64,000 nt of DNA, from contig JAYQSP010000011.1 in the NCBI GenBank assembly GCA_038146925.1, positions 806,001-870,000 on the forward strand, given 5' to 3'. Made by a program: the position numbers and the translations under genes. Numbering within the stretch: position 1 is the stretch's first letter; every line of letters begins with the position of its first letter. The notes beneath the pieces are model-generated. The model was given only the letters and a program-made list of their open reading frames with translations. It made no database searches and was not told the origin of the DNA. Source of the DNA: UBA830 sp038146925. GTDB taxonomy: Bacteria; Pseudomonadota; Alphaproteobacteria; MPNO01; UBA830. This document shows positions 23,932-32,387 of this stretch, piece after piece.

Positions 23932-24701
23932 GCCGCGACCTCCAGTCCCGCTTCGATCAAAAGCCGGATTGCGAGTACGGTCAGGACCAGATTGAAGCCC
24001 CATCGGAACACGCTTTCCGCCATCCAGTTAAGAATGAACTTGCCCGACCAGGTGCCGGCCACGCCGAAAAGAATCATCAGGATCATCAGCGCCGCATAGG
24101 GCGCGAACGCGAACCCAAGAAATCCGAAGGCCAGAATCTTCACGCCGTGCTGCCACGACATGAACGCGGCATGGGTTGCCACCGTCATCATGCGATCGCT
24201 GGTCGATGCCTTGATGAAAGGCGCGATCAGCGGGCCGGTTGCGCCGGCGAACATGGTGGCGAACGATGCCAGTGCACCGACGGCGGCAAAACGGAGCTTC
24301 GTCGGTTCCATCGCCTTCATTGCGGGGGCCCATACGGCGTAGAGAACGAACACACCTATGATGGCCTGCAGCACGTATTTGGGCAGCGCGAACACGATTT
24401 GTCCGCCGGCAGCCGCACCGATGACCGTGCCGACGACGAAAGGCGGCATCCAGGTGAACAGAATGTTCCGCCACATCATGACCGCGCGGAAGAAATTGGA
24501 CCCGACCTGGACGACCGCGTGGACGGGGATAATCGATATCGGCGGCATCACGGACGCCATGACGGCGACCAGCGCAGCGCCGCCGCCAAGACCGAACGCG
24601 GCCGAAACCGCGGAGGTCAGAAAGCTGAGAAGACACAGGGCGACGAAGGACCATTCGGAAACTCCGGGCGCGCTTGCCAGAATGTCATGGATGACGGACA
24701 T
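23928..24701 (-). CDS. TauE/SafE family transporter, first of three tandem copies
   Basis: A 257-residue membrane protein with the conserved half-repeats SAAFGLGGGAALVAVMASVM, PPISIIPVHAVVQVGSNFFR and GATGPLIAPFIKASTSDRM. It is the first gene of the leftward operon TauE-TauE-TauE-molybdoenzyme-ridA fragment-hydrolase. The promoter should lie in the 133 bases that separate it from the divergent CaiB gene. No regulator gene is adjacent. Confidence 0.9.
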   Translation of the reverse strand: MSVIHDILASAPGVSEWSFVALCLLSFLTSAVSAAFGLGGGAALVAVMASVMPPISIIPVHAVVQVGSNFFRAVMMWRNILFTWMPPFVVGTVIGAAAGGQIVFALPKYVLQAIIGVFVLYAVWAPAMKAMEPTKLRFAAVGALASFATMFAGATGPLIAPFIKASTSDRMMTVATHAAFMSWQHGVKILAFGFLGFAFAPYAALMILMILFGVAGTWSGKFILNWMAESVFRWGFNLVLTVLAIRLLIEAGLEVAA

Positions 24702-24834
24702 GGAGGAGCGGCACTATACACCTCTCCGGCGAACGGATGGAATCGATGGGCAACATCCGGTCCAAATTCACAATCCCTGACTTTCCCAGACCGTAGCGAT
24801 GTCGTAAACCTGCGGCCAGCAACCGGAGATCGAA

Positions 24835-26058
24835 ATGTCAGATGCCATTGGCCCGTTGTCGGGCGTTACCGTCGTAGATTTGACCCGCGTGCTGGCCGGG
24901 CCAACCTGCACCCAGATGCTCGGCGATCTGGGTGCCGACGTGATCAAGTTCGAACGGCTTGGCGCCGGCGACGATACGCGAAAATTCGCACCGCCCTTTG
25001 TAAAGGATGCCGATGGCAACGACACGTCCGAAAGCTCCTATTTCATGGGCGCGAACCGCAACAAGCGCTCGGTTGCGATCGATATCGCGAAGCCGGAAGG
25101 CGCCGAGTTGATCCGCCGGATGGCGACGGACGCCGACGCGCTGTGCGAGAACTTCAAGACCGGAAATCTGGCGAAATACGGTCTCGCCTATGATGATCTG
25201 AAAGACCTCAACCCGAAGCTGGTCTATTGCTCGGTCACCGGGTTCGGTCAGACGGGACCCTATGCGCCGCGCCCGGGGTACGATTTCCTGATCCAGGGCA
25301 TGGGCGGGCTGATGTCGATCACCGGCGAACCGGAAGGCGAACCGCAAAAGGTCGGCGTGCCGATCGCCGATATCATGGCCGGCATGTACGCGGGGGTGGC
25401 TGTCAACGCGGCGCTGCGTCATGCCGCTGTGACGGGGCAGGGCCAGTACATAGATATCGGCATGATGGACACGACGGTTGCCATGCTGGCGAATGCCGGC
25501 ATGAACTACATCCACGCCGGCATGCTCGGACGGCTCGGCAATGCGCATCCAAATATTGTGCCGTATCAGCCGTTCAAGACCGCGGACGGGTTTATCATCG
25601 TGGCCATCGGCAACGATACTCAGTTCCAGCGATTCTGCGAACTCGCGGAGTGCACTGAGCTTTGCGAGAATCCGGATTTCGCTACCAACGACGCGCGTGT
25701 GCGTAACCGCGACGCCCTGCTTCCGACCCTGTACGAGATTTTCGAACGTCGGACGTCAGAGGAATGGCTGTCCGGACTGGAAGCGCAGAAGATCGGTTGC
25801 GGTCCGATCAACAACCTTCAACAAGTGTTCGACGATCCGCATGTGCAGGCACGCGGCATGGTCGTCAACATGGATCATCCGCTGGCTGGGGAGGACGGTG
25901 CGGCGGTTATCGGCAGCCCCATGCGCTTCACGGAGACGCCTGTCACGTACCGGCATGCGCCGCCGATGGTCGGCCAGCACACCGAAGAGGTGCTGCGCGA
26001 GAAACTGGGGCTGAACGACGACGACCTTGCCGCGCTGCGCGACAAAGAAGTGATCTGA
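24835..26058 (+). CDS. CaiB/BaiF family CoA-transferase
   Basis: The 407-residue protein is a family III CoA-transferase: GVTVVDLTRVLAGPTCTQML with the conserved N-terminal pocket, DLGADVIKFER, NRNKRSVAIDI, and the catalytic Asp in YIDIGMMDTTVAML near residue 208. Such enzymes move CoA between carboxylic acids such as formyl/oxalyl, carnitine or succinyl/benzylsuccinyl pairs. The start is preceded by GGAG. It heads a rightward run of genes with an EamA transporter, ChaC, SDR and others, so the substrate is probably a catabolic carboxylate. The exact acid cannot be read from sequence. Confidence 0.9.
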   Translation: MSDAIGPLSGVTVVDLTRVLAGPTCTQMLGDLGADVIKFERLGAGDDTRKFAPPFVKDADGNDTSESSYFMGANRNKRSVAIDIAKPEGAELIRRMATDADALCENFKTGNLAKYGLAYDDLKDLNPKLVYCSVTGFGQTGPYAPRPGYDFLIQGMGGLMSITGEPEGEPQKVGVPIADIMAGMYAGVAVNAALRHAAVTGQGQYIDIGMMDTTVAMLANAGMNYIHAGMLGRLGNAHPNIVPYQPFKTADGFIIVAIGNDTQFQRFCELAECTELCENPDFATNDARVRNRDALLPTLYEIFERRTSEEWLSGLEAQKIGCGPINNLQQVFDDPHVQARGMVVNMDHPLAGEDGAAVIGSPMRFTETPVTYRHAPPMVGQHTEEVLREKLGLNDDDLAALRDKEVI

Positions 26059-26078
26059 GCGTCGGCGGGATTTCCGTC

Positions 26079-26972
26079 ATGGACCGATCCCGCTGGATCG
26101 CCCTTCTCCTGCTGTTCTATTGCGGGCTTGGATGGGGCGCCGCGGTCGCCATTGCCAAGATCGCGACCACCGGGGGCGTACACCCGCTGGGCTACGTATT
26201 CTGGGTGGCGATCATCGCTGCGCTGATCCTGACGTTTATCTGCGCGGTTCGCGGCACCTGGCCGGGGACCAGCGGCAAGCACATCCGGTACTACATCATC
26301 ATCGGCGGCCTCCGCATCGTGAGCGCCAACGTGATCTGGTACACGACCGTCAAATACATTCCGGCCGGTGCGCTGGCCGTCGTGCTGGGGCTGACACCGA
26401 TCTTTACCTACGGCATCAGCCTCGCCATGCGTCTGGAGAACTTTGCCGCCTTGCGGGCAACGGGACTGAGTTTCGGGTTCGTCGGCGTCGTGATGTTCGT
26501 CGCACCCGGCGAAAGCCTGCCGGACCCGTCGATGATCCCGTGGTTGTTTTTCGGTCTCGGCGCACCGCTGACTTATGCGCTCGCGAATATTCTGATCGAC
26601 CGGCTGCGGCCCGCGACGGGCAATACGCTGTCGCATACGACGGGGATGGTATGGTTCGGTGCGGTTTTCATGCTGCCAGTCTGTCTGCTGGCGGGTGCGT
26701 TCCACATACCGGACTTTCCGCCGAGCATTCCGGATATCGCCGTGTTCGGGCACGCGATCATTTCCGGCTTCGCGTTCTTCGCGCTGTTCGAAATGATCCG
26801 GCTTTCCGGACCTACATTTGCGTCCCAGCTGAACTACATCGTTACGCTGACGGGTGTGCTGTCGGGTATTCTGTTTTTCGACGAGGCGCCTACCTTGTGG
26901 GTTTGGGCAGGGACGGCGTGCGTACTGGGCGGCGTGGCGCTCGTGGATAAAAGGCCTGCGAGAAATGGGTAA
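26079..26972 (+). CDS. EamA/DMT-family transporter
   Basis: The start ATG 26079 follows the CoA-transferase stop by 20 bases and gives 297 residues; the longer frame upstream is a shadow. Ten hydrophobic helices in two EamA repeats are visible, with WIALLLLFYCGLGWGAAVAI at the N-terminus, PAGALAVVLGLTPIFTYGIS at the end of repeat 1 and GPTFASQLNYIVTLTGVLSG near the end of repeat 2. Members of the drug/metabolite superfamily move small metabolites or amino acids. Location in a catabolic run suggests export or uptake of a related acid; substrate unknown. Confidence 0.88.
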   Translation: MDRSRWIALLLLFYCGLGWGAAVAIAKIATTGGVHPLGYVFWVAIIAALILTFICAVRGTWPGTSGKHIRYYIIIGGLRIVSANVIWYTTVKYIPAGALAVVLGLTPIFTYGISLAMRLENFAALRATGLSFGFVGVVMFVAPGESLPDPSMIPWLFFGLGAPLTYALANILIDRLRPATGNTLSHTTGMVWFGAVFMLPVCLLAGAFHIPDFPPSIPDIAVFGHAIISGFAFFALFEMIRLSGPTFASQLNYIVTLTGVLSGILFFDEAPTLWVWAGTACVLGGVALVDKRPARNG

Positions 26973-27588
26973 TCCACCCCCAACCGAACTAATCACACCG
27001 ATCAGCGATGAGAGGCGGGGAGAAATTCTCGACGAAACGCTGGCACGGAGGCCAGACGACGGCGCTCTGAGAATATTCGGATACGGGTCGCTGATGTGGA
27101 GCCCTTGCTTCGATGTCGCCGACAGGCGGTTGAGCACACTGAATGATTATCATCGGGGATTTTCGATCTGGTCGGTTTTCGCCCGCGGCACACCGGAAAA
27201 TCCAGGTCTGGGGTTCGCCCTGGAAAAAAGGGCCGGCACAAGTTGCGAGGGGATCGTTTTCACCCTGCCGCACGATACCGCGCGGGACGATCTGGTGCCG
27301 CTCTGGGAAAGGGAGATGTGGACCGAGACCTATCACCCGGAATGGGTAACGGTCGACGCCGGTGGCGAACATTGCACAGCGCTGACATTCGTGGTTTCAA
27401 CCGAACATCGCCAATATGCCGGTAATCTTCCGATCGCGGAGAAAGCTTCTTATATTGCCAGAGCGTCCGGCAAATACGGCACCTGCTACGATTATCTTGC
27501 TCAGACCGTGGCCGAAATGCGGCGGTTGGGGGTGCACGACGCGGAGATGGAGGAGTTGCTGGCCTCGATCGATGCCCTGATGTGCTGA
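26965..27588 (+). CDS. ChaC-type gamma-glutamylcyclotransferase
   Basis: I start at ATG 26965, which overlaps the transporter end by 8 bases, giving 207 residues. The glycine-rich loop IFGYGSLMWSP (residues about 37-47) and the hallmark WREMWTETYHP-like stretch (here WEREMWTETYHPEW) match ChaC. The catalytic Glu is expected in the segment ending GFALEKRAG. ChaC enzymes cleave glutathione to 5-oxoproline and Cys-Gly in the cytosol. The overlap with the transporter gene suggests coupling, although no direct metabolic link is evident. Confidence 0.9.
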   Translation: MGNPPPTELITPISDERRGEILDETLARRPDDGALRIFGYGSLMWSPCFDVADRRLSTLNDYHRGFSIWSVFARGTPENPGLGFALEKRAGTSCEGIVFTLPHDTARDDLVPLWEREMWTETYHPEWVTVDAGGEHCTALTFVVSTEHRQYAGNLPIAEKASYIARASGKYGTCYDYLAQTVAEMRRLGVHDAEMEELLASIDALMC

Positions 27589-27648
27589 TCCGGTCTTGCG
27601 CTGGCTTTCCCGTCATGCACAACTACAGAAATTAACGGGAGGAATATG

Positions 27649-28470
27649 ATGTCTGACACGGAAATCGGATATATCGACTACACGAACCTGAACGTCGATA
27701 AGAACGCGACGTATGACAGTCTGCGCGACCGGGTGGTCCTGATCACCGGCGCTGGCCAGGCGATCGGCCGCGGATACGCACATTACTTCTCGGCCCAGGG
27801 CGCGATCCCGATCATCGCCGACATAAACGGAGACAACGCCGAGAAGGTACTGCGCGAGATCGAGGAAAAACAGGGAAAGGCGATGGCTGTTCAGGTCGAT
27901 GTCGCCGACGAAAAATCCAATATCGACATGGTCGACAAAATTCTGGCGGAATACGGCCGGCTGGACGTGCTGATCAACAACGCAGCGATATTTTCGCAGA
28001 TCACCATGGCGCCGTTCTGGGAACTGCCCGTCGACGAATGGAAACGCGCCGTCGACGTGAACGTGAACGGGGCGTTTTTGTGTTCGCGTGCCGCTGTCAA
28101 ACCGATGATCGAGGCCAAGTGGGGCCGCATCATCAACGTGTCGTCGGGCACCATGATGATGGGGCGGCCCAACTATTTGCATTACATCACCACCAAGGCG
28201 GCGATGATCGGCATGTCGCGGTCCATGGCCCGGGAAGTCGGACCGTACGGGATCACCGTGAATACGTTCTGGCCGGGTGTCATGCAGACGGAGGTCGAAC
28301 GGCCGTCGGTACCCCGCGAGATGTTCAAGACCATGACGGAATCGCAGGCGCTGCCGCGTCAGGGCACAATCCATGATCTTGCCAAGGCGATGATGTTCCT
28401 GTGTTCGGACGAAGCGGCCTATATCACCGGTCAGGGATTAATCGTGGATGGAGGACAGAATTTCATCTGA
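27649..28470 (+). CDS. Short-chain dehydrogenase/reductase
   Basis: A ribosome site GGGAGG (27637-27642) lies 6 bases before the second of two adjacent ATGs, so I use 27649 (273 residues); 27646 is the alternative. The Rossmann motif TGAGQAIGRGYAHYF, the NNAA box in LINNAAIFS, Ser in NVSSGTMMMG and the YITTK (Tyr-x3-Lys) active site are all present, a classical SDR. Family members oxidise or reduce secondary alcohols with NAD(P). The end overlaps the methyltransferase start by 23 bases. Substrate unknown. Confidence 0.9.
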   Translation: MSDTEIGYIDYTNLNVDKNATYDSLRDRVVLITGAGQAIGRGYAHYFSAQGAIPIIADINGDNAEKVLREIEEKQGKAMAVQVDVADEKSNIDMVDKILAEYGRLDVLINNAAIFSQITMAPFWELPVDEWKRAVDVNVNGAFLCSRAAVKPMIEAKWGRIINVSSGTMMMGRPNYLHYITTKAAMIGMSRSMAREVGPYGITVNTFWPGVMQTEVERPSVPREMFKTMTESQALPRQGTIHDLAKAMMFLCSDEAAYITGQGLIVDGGQNFI

Positions 28471-29074
28471 TCCCGCCATCGACGGCGACTGGGCGTCGTA
28501 TTACGAAAAGACAGGCCAGCGTCCGCCCCGTCAGACCCTGATCCGCGCGCTGGACGCCTTCGACCGGGAAGGGCGTCCCGAAGGTGCGCTTGCCGCCGAT
28601 CTCGGCTGCGGGTCGGGACGCGACACGATCGAAATTTTAAGACGCGGCTGGCCGGTCCATGCAGTCGATGCATCGGAGGACGCAATTGAAGGGTTGCTGG
28701 CGCGGGAAGATCTGCCGCCCGATGCCGTGATTTATCCCCGGCAATCCCGTTACGAGGATATGGTTCTCCCACCCTGCGATCTGATCAATGCGGCATTCTC
28801 GCTGCCGCTGTGTCCGCCTGAATTTTTTCCCGTTGTCTGGGGGAAGATATGCGGGGCGCTGAAAACCGGCGGGCGGTTTTCCGGACAACTCTACGGGGAC
28901 CGGGACAGCTGGGCCGGTCGGGCAGGGATGACGTTTCATACAGCCCAGGAAGCAGCGGCTCTGCTGGACGCTTTTGAAGTAGAATACTTTGAGGAGGAGG
29001 AGGAGGATTCCGTGACGCCTCGCGGTACGCCCAAGCATTGGCATATCTTTCATATCGTGGCGAAAAAAACGTGA
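28448..29074 (+). CDS. Class I SAM-dependent methyltransferase
   Basis: The 208-residue protein has the SAM-binding motif I AADLGCGSGRDTIEILRR at residues 43-60 and the acidic residue after strand 2 in VHAVDASEDAI; motif IV lies around PPCDLINAAFSLPLCP. It belongs to the small-molecule methyltransferase type (TehB-like), not the RNA type. An unusual Glu-rich strip EEEEED near residue 185 lies close to the C-terminus. It overlaps the SDR by 23 bases and its stop overlaps the GTG start of the next gene, a compact translationally coupled run. Substrate unknown. Confidence 0.8.
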   Translation: MEDRISSDPAIDGDWASYYEKTGQRPPRQTLIRALDAFDREGRPEGALAADLGCGSGRDTIEILRRGWPVHAVDASEDAIEGLLAREDLPPDAVIYPRQSRYEDMVLPPCDLINAAFSLPLCPPEFFPVVWGKICGALKTGGRFSGQLYGDRDSWAGRAGMTFHTAQEAAALLDAFEVEYFEEEEEDSVTPRGTPKHWHIFHIVAKKT

Positions 29075-29817
29075 ACGAGAAGAATTCCACTGTCGAAACT
29101 CTCCGCGTCCAGATCGCCGCCTGCACGCGCATCATGAATATGGAAGGTCTGATCGATTATTCCGGCCACATCAGCGCGCGTCTGCCGGACGGAGAGGGGC
29201 TGCTGATCCAGTCTTTCGACGATTCCCGCGCGTCGCTTTCGCCAGACCGTCTTCTGGTTTGCGACATGGAAGGCAACAAGACCGCCGGCCCCGAAGACGC
29301 TATTCCGCCGCGCGAGGTGTATATTCATACCGAGATCATGAAGGCCCGGCTGGACGTAAACGCCATCGGGCATTTTCATCCCGAAACGGCGACCATGTTC
29401 ACGTTGGTGGAGGGGCGCCCGCTGGTGCCCGTGAAGAATCATGCCGCACGGTGGGCCAACGGAATCCCCGTTCATCCGGATCCCGGCCACGTCAACACAC
29501 CGGAATCCGGGCGGGCGCTGGTCGAGACGCTGGGCGATCGCCACGCGGCTCTGATCCGCGCCCATGGTGTGGTGGTGACGGCGGAATCCGTACCTGCGCT
29601 GCTGGTAGATTCCACCCATTTCGAGGAGAACGCCCAGACCCTGTTTCGCGCTGCCGCGCTGGGGCCGGTTACCGGCTTGTCGGCCGACGAGATGCAGTCT
29701 TTCCTCGACCGTTTCAACCGCGATGCTCACGTGAAGAAGCTGATGAAGTACTATGCGGGCAGAGCTGCCGACGCGGAGGTGATGCCCGCGGCGTGGAAGG
29801 AATATCTGCTCACCTGA
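29071..29817 (+). CDS. Class II aldolase/adducin family protein
   Basis: I choose GTG 29071, overlapping the methyltransferase stop, for 248 residues; an upstream start at 29038 would run inside that gene. The zinc site is shown by GHFHPETA and RAHGVVV, and GHISARLPDGEG is the N-terminal phosphate-binding-loop region in modified form. The Glu for catalysis is probably in REVYIHTEI. Such proteins cleave or epimerise sugar phosphates, or decarboxylate aromatic or heteroaromatic acids. The family includes catechol-type decarboxylases, so an aromatic-acid role is possible here. It ends just before a leftward tRNA-Gly gene. Confidence 0.85.
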   Translation: MNEKNSTVETLRVQIAACTRIMNMEGLIDYSGHISARLPDGEGLLIQSFDDSRASLSPDRLLVCDMEGNKTAGPEDAIPPREVYIHTEIMKARLDVNAIGHFHPETATMFTLVEGRPLVPVKNHAARWANGIPVHPDPGHVNTPESGRALVETLGDRHAALIRAHGVVVTAESVPALLVDSTHFEENAQTLFRAAALGPVTGLSADEMQSFLDRFNRDAHVKKLMKYYAGRAADAEVMPAAWKEYLLT

Positions 29818-29828
29818 CAGAAACGGGC

Positions 29829-29902
29829 TGGAGCGGGTGAAGGGAATCGAACCCTCGTCTTAAGCTTGGGAAGCTTCTGCTCTGCCATTGAGCTACACCC
29901 GC
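29829..29902 (-). tRNA. tRNA-Gly(CCC)
   Basis: Read leftward, the acceptor GCGGGTG pairs with CACCCGC, followed by T and an encoded CCA. The D arm is GCTC/GAGC, the anticodon loop TTCCCAA gives anticodon CCC, and the T arm GAGGG/CCCTT closes TTCGATT. The stem base pair 27-43 is G-A and is the only mismatch I find. Total 74 bases. The tRNA is encoded on the opposite strand to both neighbours, 11 bases after the aldolase stop. Confidence 0.95.
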
Positions 29903-30033
29903 TTGGCGAATGTATTCTAAGCCACGTCGCAGCTTACTCAACCCTGTGAACTTCCGTTCCAAGATTGGGCTGGACCGGCGTCGACCGGAATGCCATTACA
30001 TTTGCCAATGACACGCAATCGGGAGGGATTGAA

Positions 30034-30891
30034 ATGAAGATTTGCCGATACAACGACGACCGTCTCGGGATTGTCGAGGGAGAAGAAGTGGTCGACGTCA
30101 CAGCCGCGCTGGATGTCATTCCGCAATCCAGATGGCCGGCGCCGCTCGGCGACGGGCTGATCGCAAACCTGGACGCCGTTTGCGACAAGGCCGCGGGCCT
30201 GATGGCGTCCGGCGAACGTCATGCCTTGTCATCCGTCACCCTGAAAAGTCCGGTCGCCAATCCAACGAAGGTGATCGGTGCGCCGGTCAATTACTATGCT
30301 CACATGGACGAGGCCAACGAGGATAAAGGCGTTAGCTTCGGTCAGGATATCAAGTCTATCGACCATTACGGCCTGTTCCTGAAAAGTCCGGTTCTTGTCG
30401 GCGCCGGCGAAGGCGTGGACCTGCATTTCACCGATCGCCGCAACGACCACGAGGTCGAGGTTTCGATGATCATCGGGAAGACAGCGAAGAACGTGTCTTA
30501 CGACAACGCGCTGGATTACGTTGCGGGCTATGCCATCGGTCTCGATATGACCGTCCGCGGCACGGAAGAACGCTCCTTGCGCAAAGCCATCGACAGCTAT
30601 TCGGTGCTCGGCCCCTGGCTGGTCACTGCCGATGAGATTGACGACCCCGACAAGCTGGATTTCTCCATTCATGTCGGCGACGAAGAACGCCAGAATTCGA
30701 ACACCGACAAGCTGATCTTCGATTGTAAGAAGCTGATCGAATACGGATCGCAGTTCTACACGCTGTATCCGGGCGACGTGATCATGACCGGCACGCCGGA
30801 AGGCGTCGGTCCCGTCGAACCCGGAGATATCATGCATTGCTACTGCGAAGGCATCGGCAAGATGGATGTCGCGGTTCGCGCGGCGGGATGA
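30034..30891 (+). CDS. FAH-family hydrolase/isomerase, copy 1 of a flanking pair
   Basis: Start chosen at ATG 30034, with GGGAGG 9 bases upstream, giving 285 residues. The FAH metal site is visible as HEVEVSMIIGK with paired Glu residues, then GLDMTVRG with Asp, and the family signature GDVIMTGTPEGVGPVEPGD. Members hydrolyse or tautomerise acylpyruvates and 2-oxo acids from ring cleavage. It is strongly similar along its whole length to the gene at 32384; both begin with M-x-ICRYN. The stop overlaps the DUF120 start. Substrate unknown, but the operon partner (an enolase-superfamily enzyme) suggests a sugar-acid or 2-oxo acid route. Confidence 0.9.
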   Translation: MKICRYNDDRLGIVEGEEVVDVTAALDVIPQSRWPAPLGDGLIANLDAVCDKAAGLMASGERHALSSVTLKSPVANPTKVIGAPVNYYAHMDEANEDKGVSFGQDIKSIDHYGLFLKSPVLVGAGEGVDLHFTDRRNDHEVEVSMIIGKTAKNVSYDNALDYVAGYAIGLDMTVRGTEERSLRKAIDSYSVLGPWLVTADEIDDPDKLDFSIHVGDEERQNSNTDKLIFDCKKLIEYGSQFYTLYPGDVIMTGTPEGVGPVEPGDIMHCYCEGIGKMDVAVRAAG

Positions 30892-31301
30892 AGGGCGAAA
30901 AACTTATCGGGCGGCTGGCCACCGGTATCGGGATGGGTACGACGTTTACCCAGCTCGACTGGGCGAAACGGCAGTTCATCGACCGGGTCGGCGTTGACCC
31001 GCACCCCGGCACGATTAACGTGATCGTTGACGATCCGGAATCGCTCCCGGTCTGGGTGCGGCTAAAGCAAACCGATGGCATTCACATGGATAATCCGAAC
31101 GACGGACCGCATGACTGCGATGCCAAGTGCTGGCAAGTAACCATCGAGATAGATGGCGCGAGTCCGGTTGAGGGCGCCATTGTGTTCCCGCTGGTGGACG
31201 GATATCCGCCCGCGCAGGTGGAAGTCATCGCTCCCATCGGTATACGCGATGCGACGGGAATCGAGGACGGCGATAGCCTGACATTGGTTTTGAAAGGCTG
31301 A
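30888..31301 (+). CDS. Bacterial DUF120 protein, homologue of archaeal CTP-dependent riboflavin kinase
   Basis: The ATG at 30888 overlaps the FAH stop and gives 137 residues, matching the single-domain archaeal RibK length. Family features visible: the loop LATGIGMGTTF (archaeal GLGEG-type nucleotide loop), HPGTINV at the core PxxGTLN position whose Thr and Asn bind Mg2+ and substrate in the archaeal enzyme, VEGAIVFP, and VEVIAPIGIRDATGIEDGD at the C-terminus. All four conserved elements occur in the right order. Archaeal RibK makes FMN from riboflavin using CTP, a reaction bacteria normally carry out with RibF. Here it is coupled to FAH genes, so a related small-molecule kinase or binding function seems more likely than FMN synthesis. 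Confidence 0.82.
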   Translation: MKGEKLIGRLATGIGMGTTFTQLDWAKRQFIDRVGVDPHPGTINVIVDDPESLPVWVRLKQTDGIHMDNPNDGPHDCDAKCWQVTIEIDGASPVEGAIVFPLVDGYPPAQVEVIAPIGIRDATGIEDGDSLTLVLKG

Positions 31302-31304
31302 CCG

Positions 31305-32387
31305 ATGACGTCAAAGATTACACGGGCGACCGCCGAACTCTGGGTGTATCCGCTGTCCGGTCCGACGGGCGGCTCCGGTATCACCGCGGTCGATGTGATC
31401 GTTGTCGATCTTGAGGCTTCCGACGGGACTACGGCGACCGGTTTTTCATACGTGCTCGGCGGTGGCGGTCGCGTCGTGCGGGCGGCGGCGCAGGACATGC
31501 TGGACCGCTTTGTCGCGGATCAGGAAATCGTGCCGCCGCAGGCGCTGTGGCGCAGACTTGCCGGATCACTGAACCGGCTGGGCCGGGGTATCGGGTATCT
31601 CGCTATCGCGGCGATCGACGTCGCGATGTGGGATCTGTATGCCAAACAGCTTGGCATGCCGCTCTACCGTGCACTAGGCGGGGTGTCCCGAACATTGCCG
31701 GTATACGGATCGGGCGGTTTCGGCCCGGCGCAGGATCCCGATGCGGCTGTCGCCCGGGCTCTCGAATACGCCGACAGGGGATGTACGGCGATCAAACTGC
31801 GGGTAGCCGGCGCGCCGGCCGATCTGCCGCGTATACAGGCGGTGGCGGAAGCCCTGCCCGACGGGGTCGATATCATGGCCGACGCCAATGAAAAATGCGA
31901 CCTGGCCCGGGCGCAATGGCTGGTGAATGTGCTTGCGGATGTTAACGCGCTGTGGATCGAAGAACCGCTGCCGGCGCACGATGCGAACGGTTTTGCGACG
32001 CTGTCGGCCAATTGTCCGGTACCGATTGCGACAGGCGAACATCATCAGGGTGCGGTCGAGCTGACGCCGCTGATGAACGCGCGCGCGGTGTCGATCCTGC
32101 AGCCGGATCTGGCCATGATGGGCGGGATCACGGAGAGCCTGCGGCTGGCGCATGTCGCCGAGCATTACAATCTTGTCGTGTCGCCCCACTTTCTGCCGGC
32201 GCTTTTCATTCATCTCGCCGGGGCCGCACCGTCCATACGATGGATGGAGGATTTTCCCCTGCTTGAACCGCTGTTCGACAATCCGGTCGAAATGGACGGT
32301 GCGGGAAACATCGCGCCGCCCGAGACGCCCGGACACGGGATCGCGTGGGCCGCCGGCGCCCGGGAAGAATACCGGAGCGATGTATGA
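31305..32387 (+). CDS. Mandelate racemase/muconate lactonizing enzyme family protein
   Basis: The 360-residue protein is an enolase-superfamily enzyme. The capping domain is residues 1-120. In the barrel, AIKLRV gives the KxR-type base pair near residue 164, then metal ligands Asp in MADANEK, Glu in WIEEPL and Glu in ATGEHH. A catalytic His appears in SPHFLPAL, the arrangement of the mandelate racemase subgroup (acid-sugar dehydratases and racemases). Chemistry: abstraction of an alpha proton from a carboxylate. It starts 3 bases after the DUF120 gene and overlaps the second FAH gene, so all four genes probably act on one substrate. Confidence 0.9.
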   Translation: MTSKITRATAELWVYPLSGPTGGSGITAVDVIVVDLEASDGTTATGFSYVLGGGGRVVRAAAQDMLDRFVADQEIVPPQALWRRLAGSLNRLGRGIGYLAIAAIDVAMWDLYAKQLGMPLYRALGGVSRTLPVYGSGGFGPAQDPDAAVARALEYADRGCTAIKLRVAGAPADLPRIQAVAEALPDGVDIMADANEKCDLARAQWLVNVLADVNALWIEEPLPAHDANGFATLSANCPVPIATGEHHQGAVELTPLMNARAVSILQPDLAMMGGITESLRLAHVAEHYNLVVSPHFLPALFIHLAGAAPSIRWMEDFPLLEPLFDNPVEMDGAGNIAPPETPGHGIAWAAGAREEYRSDV

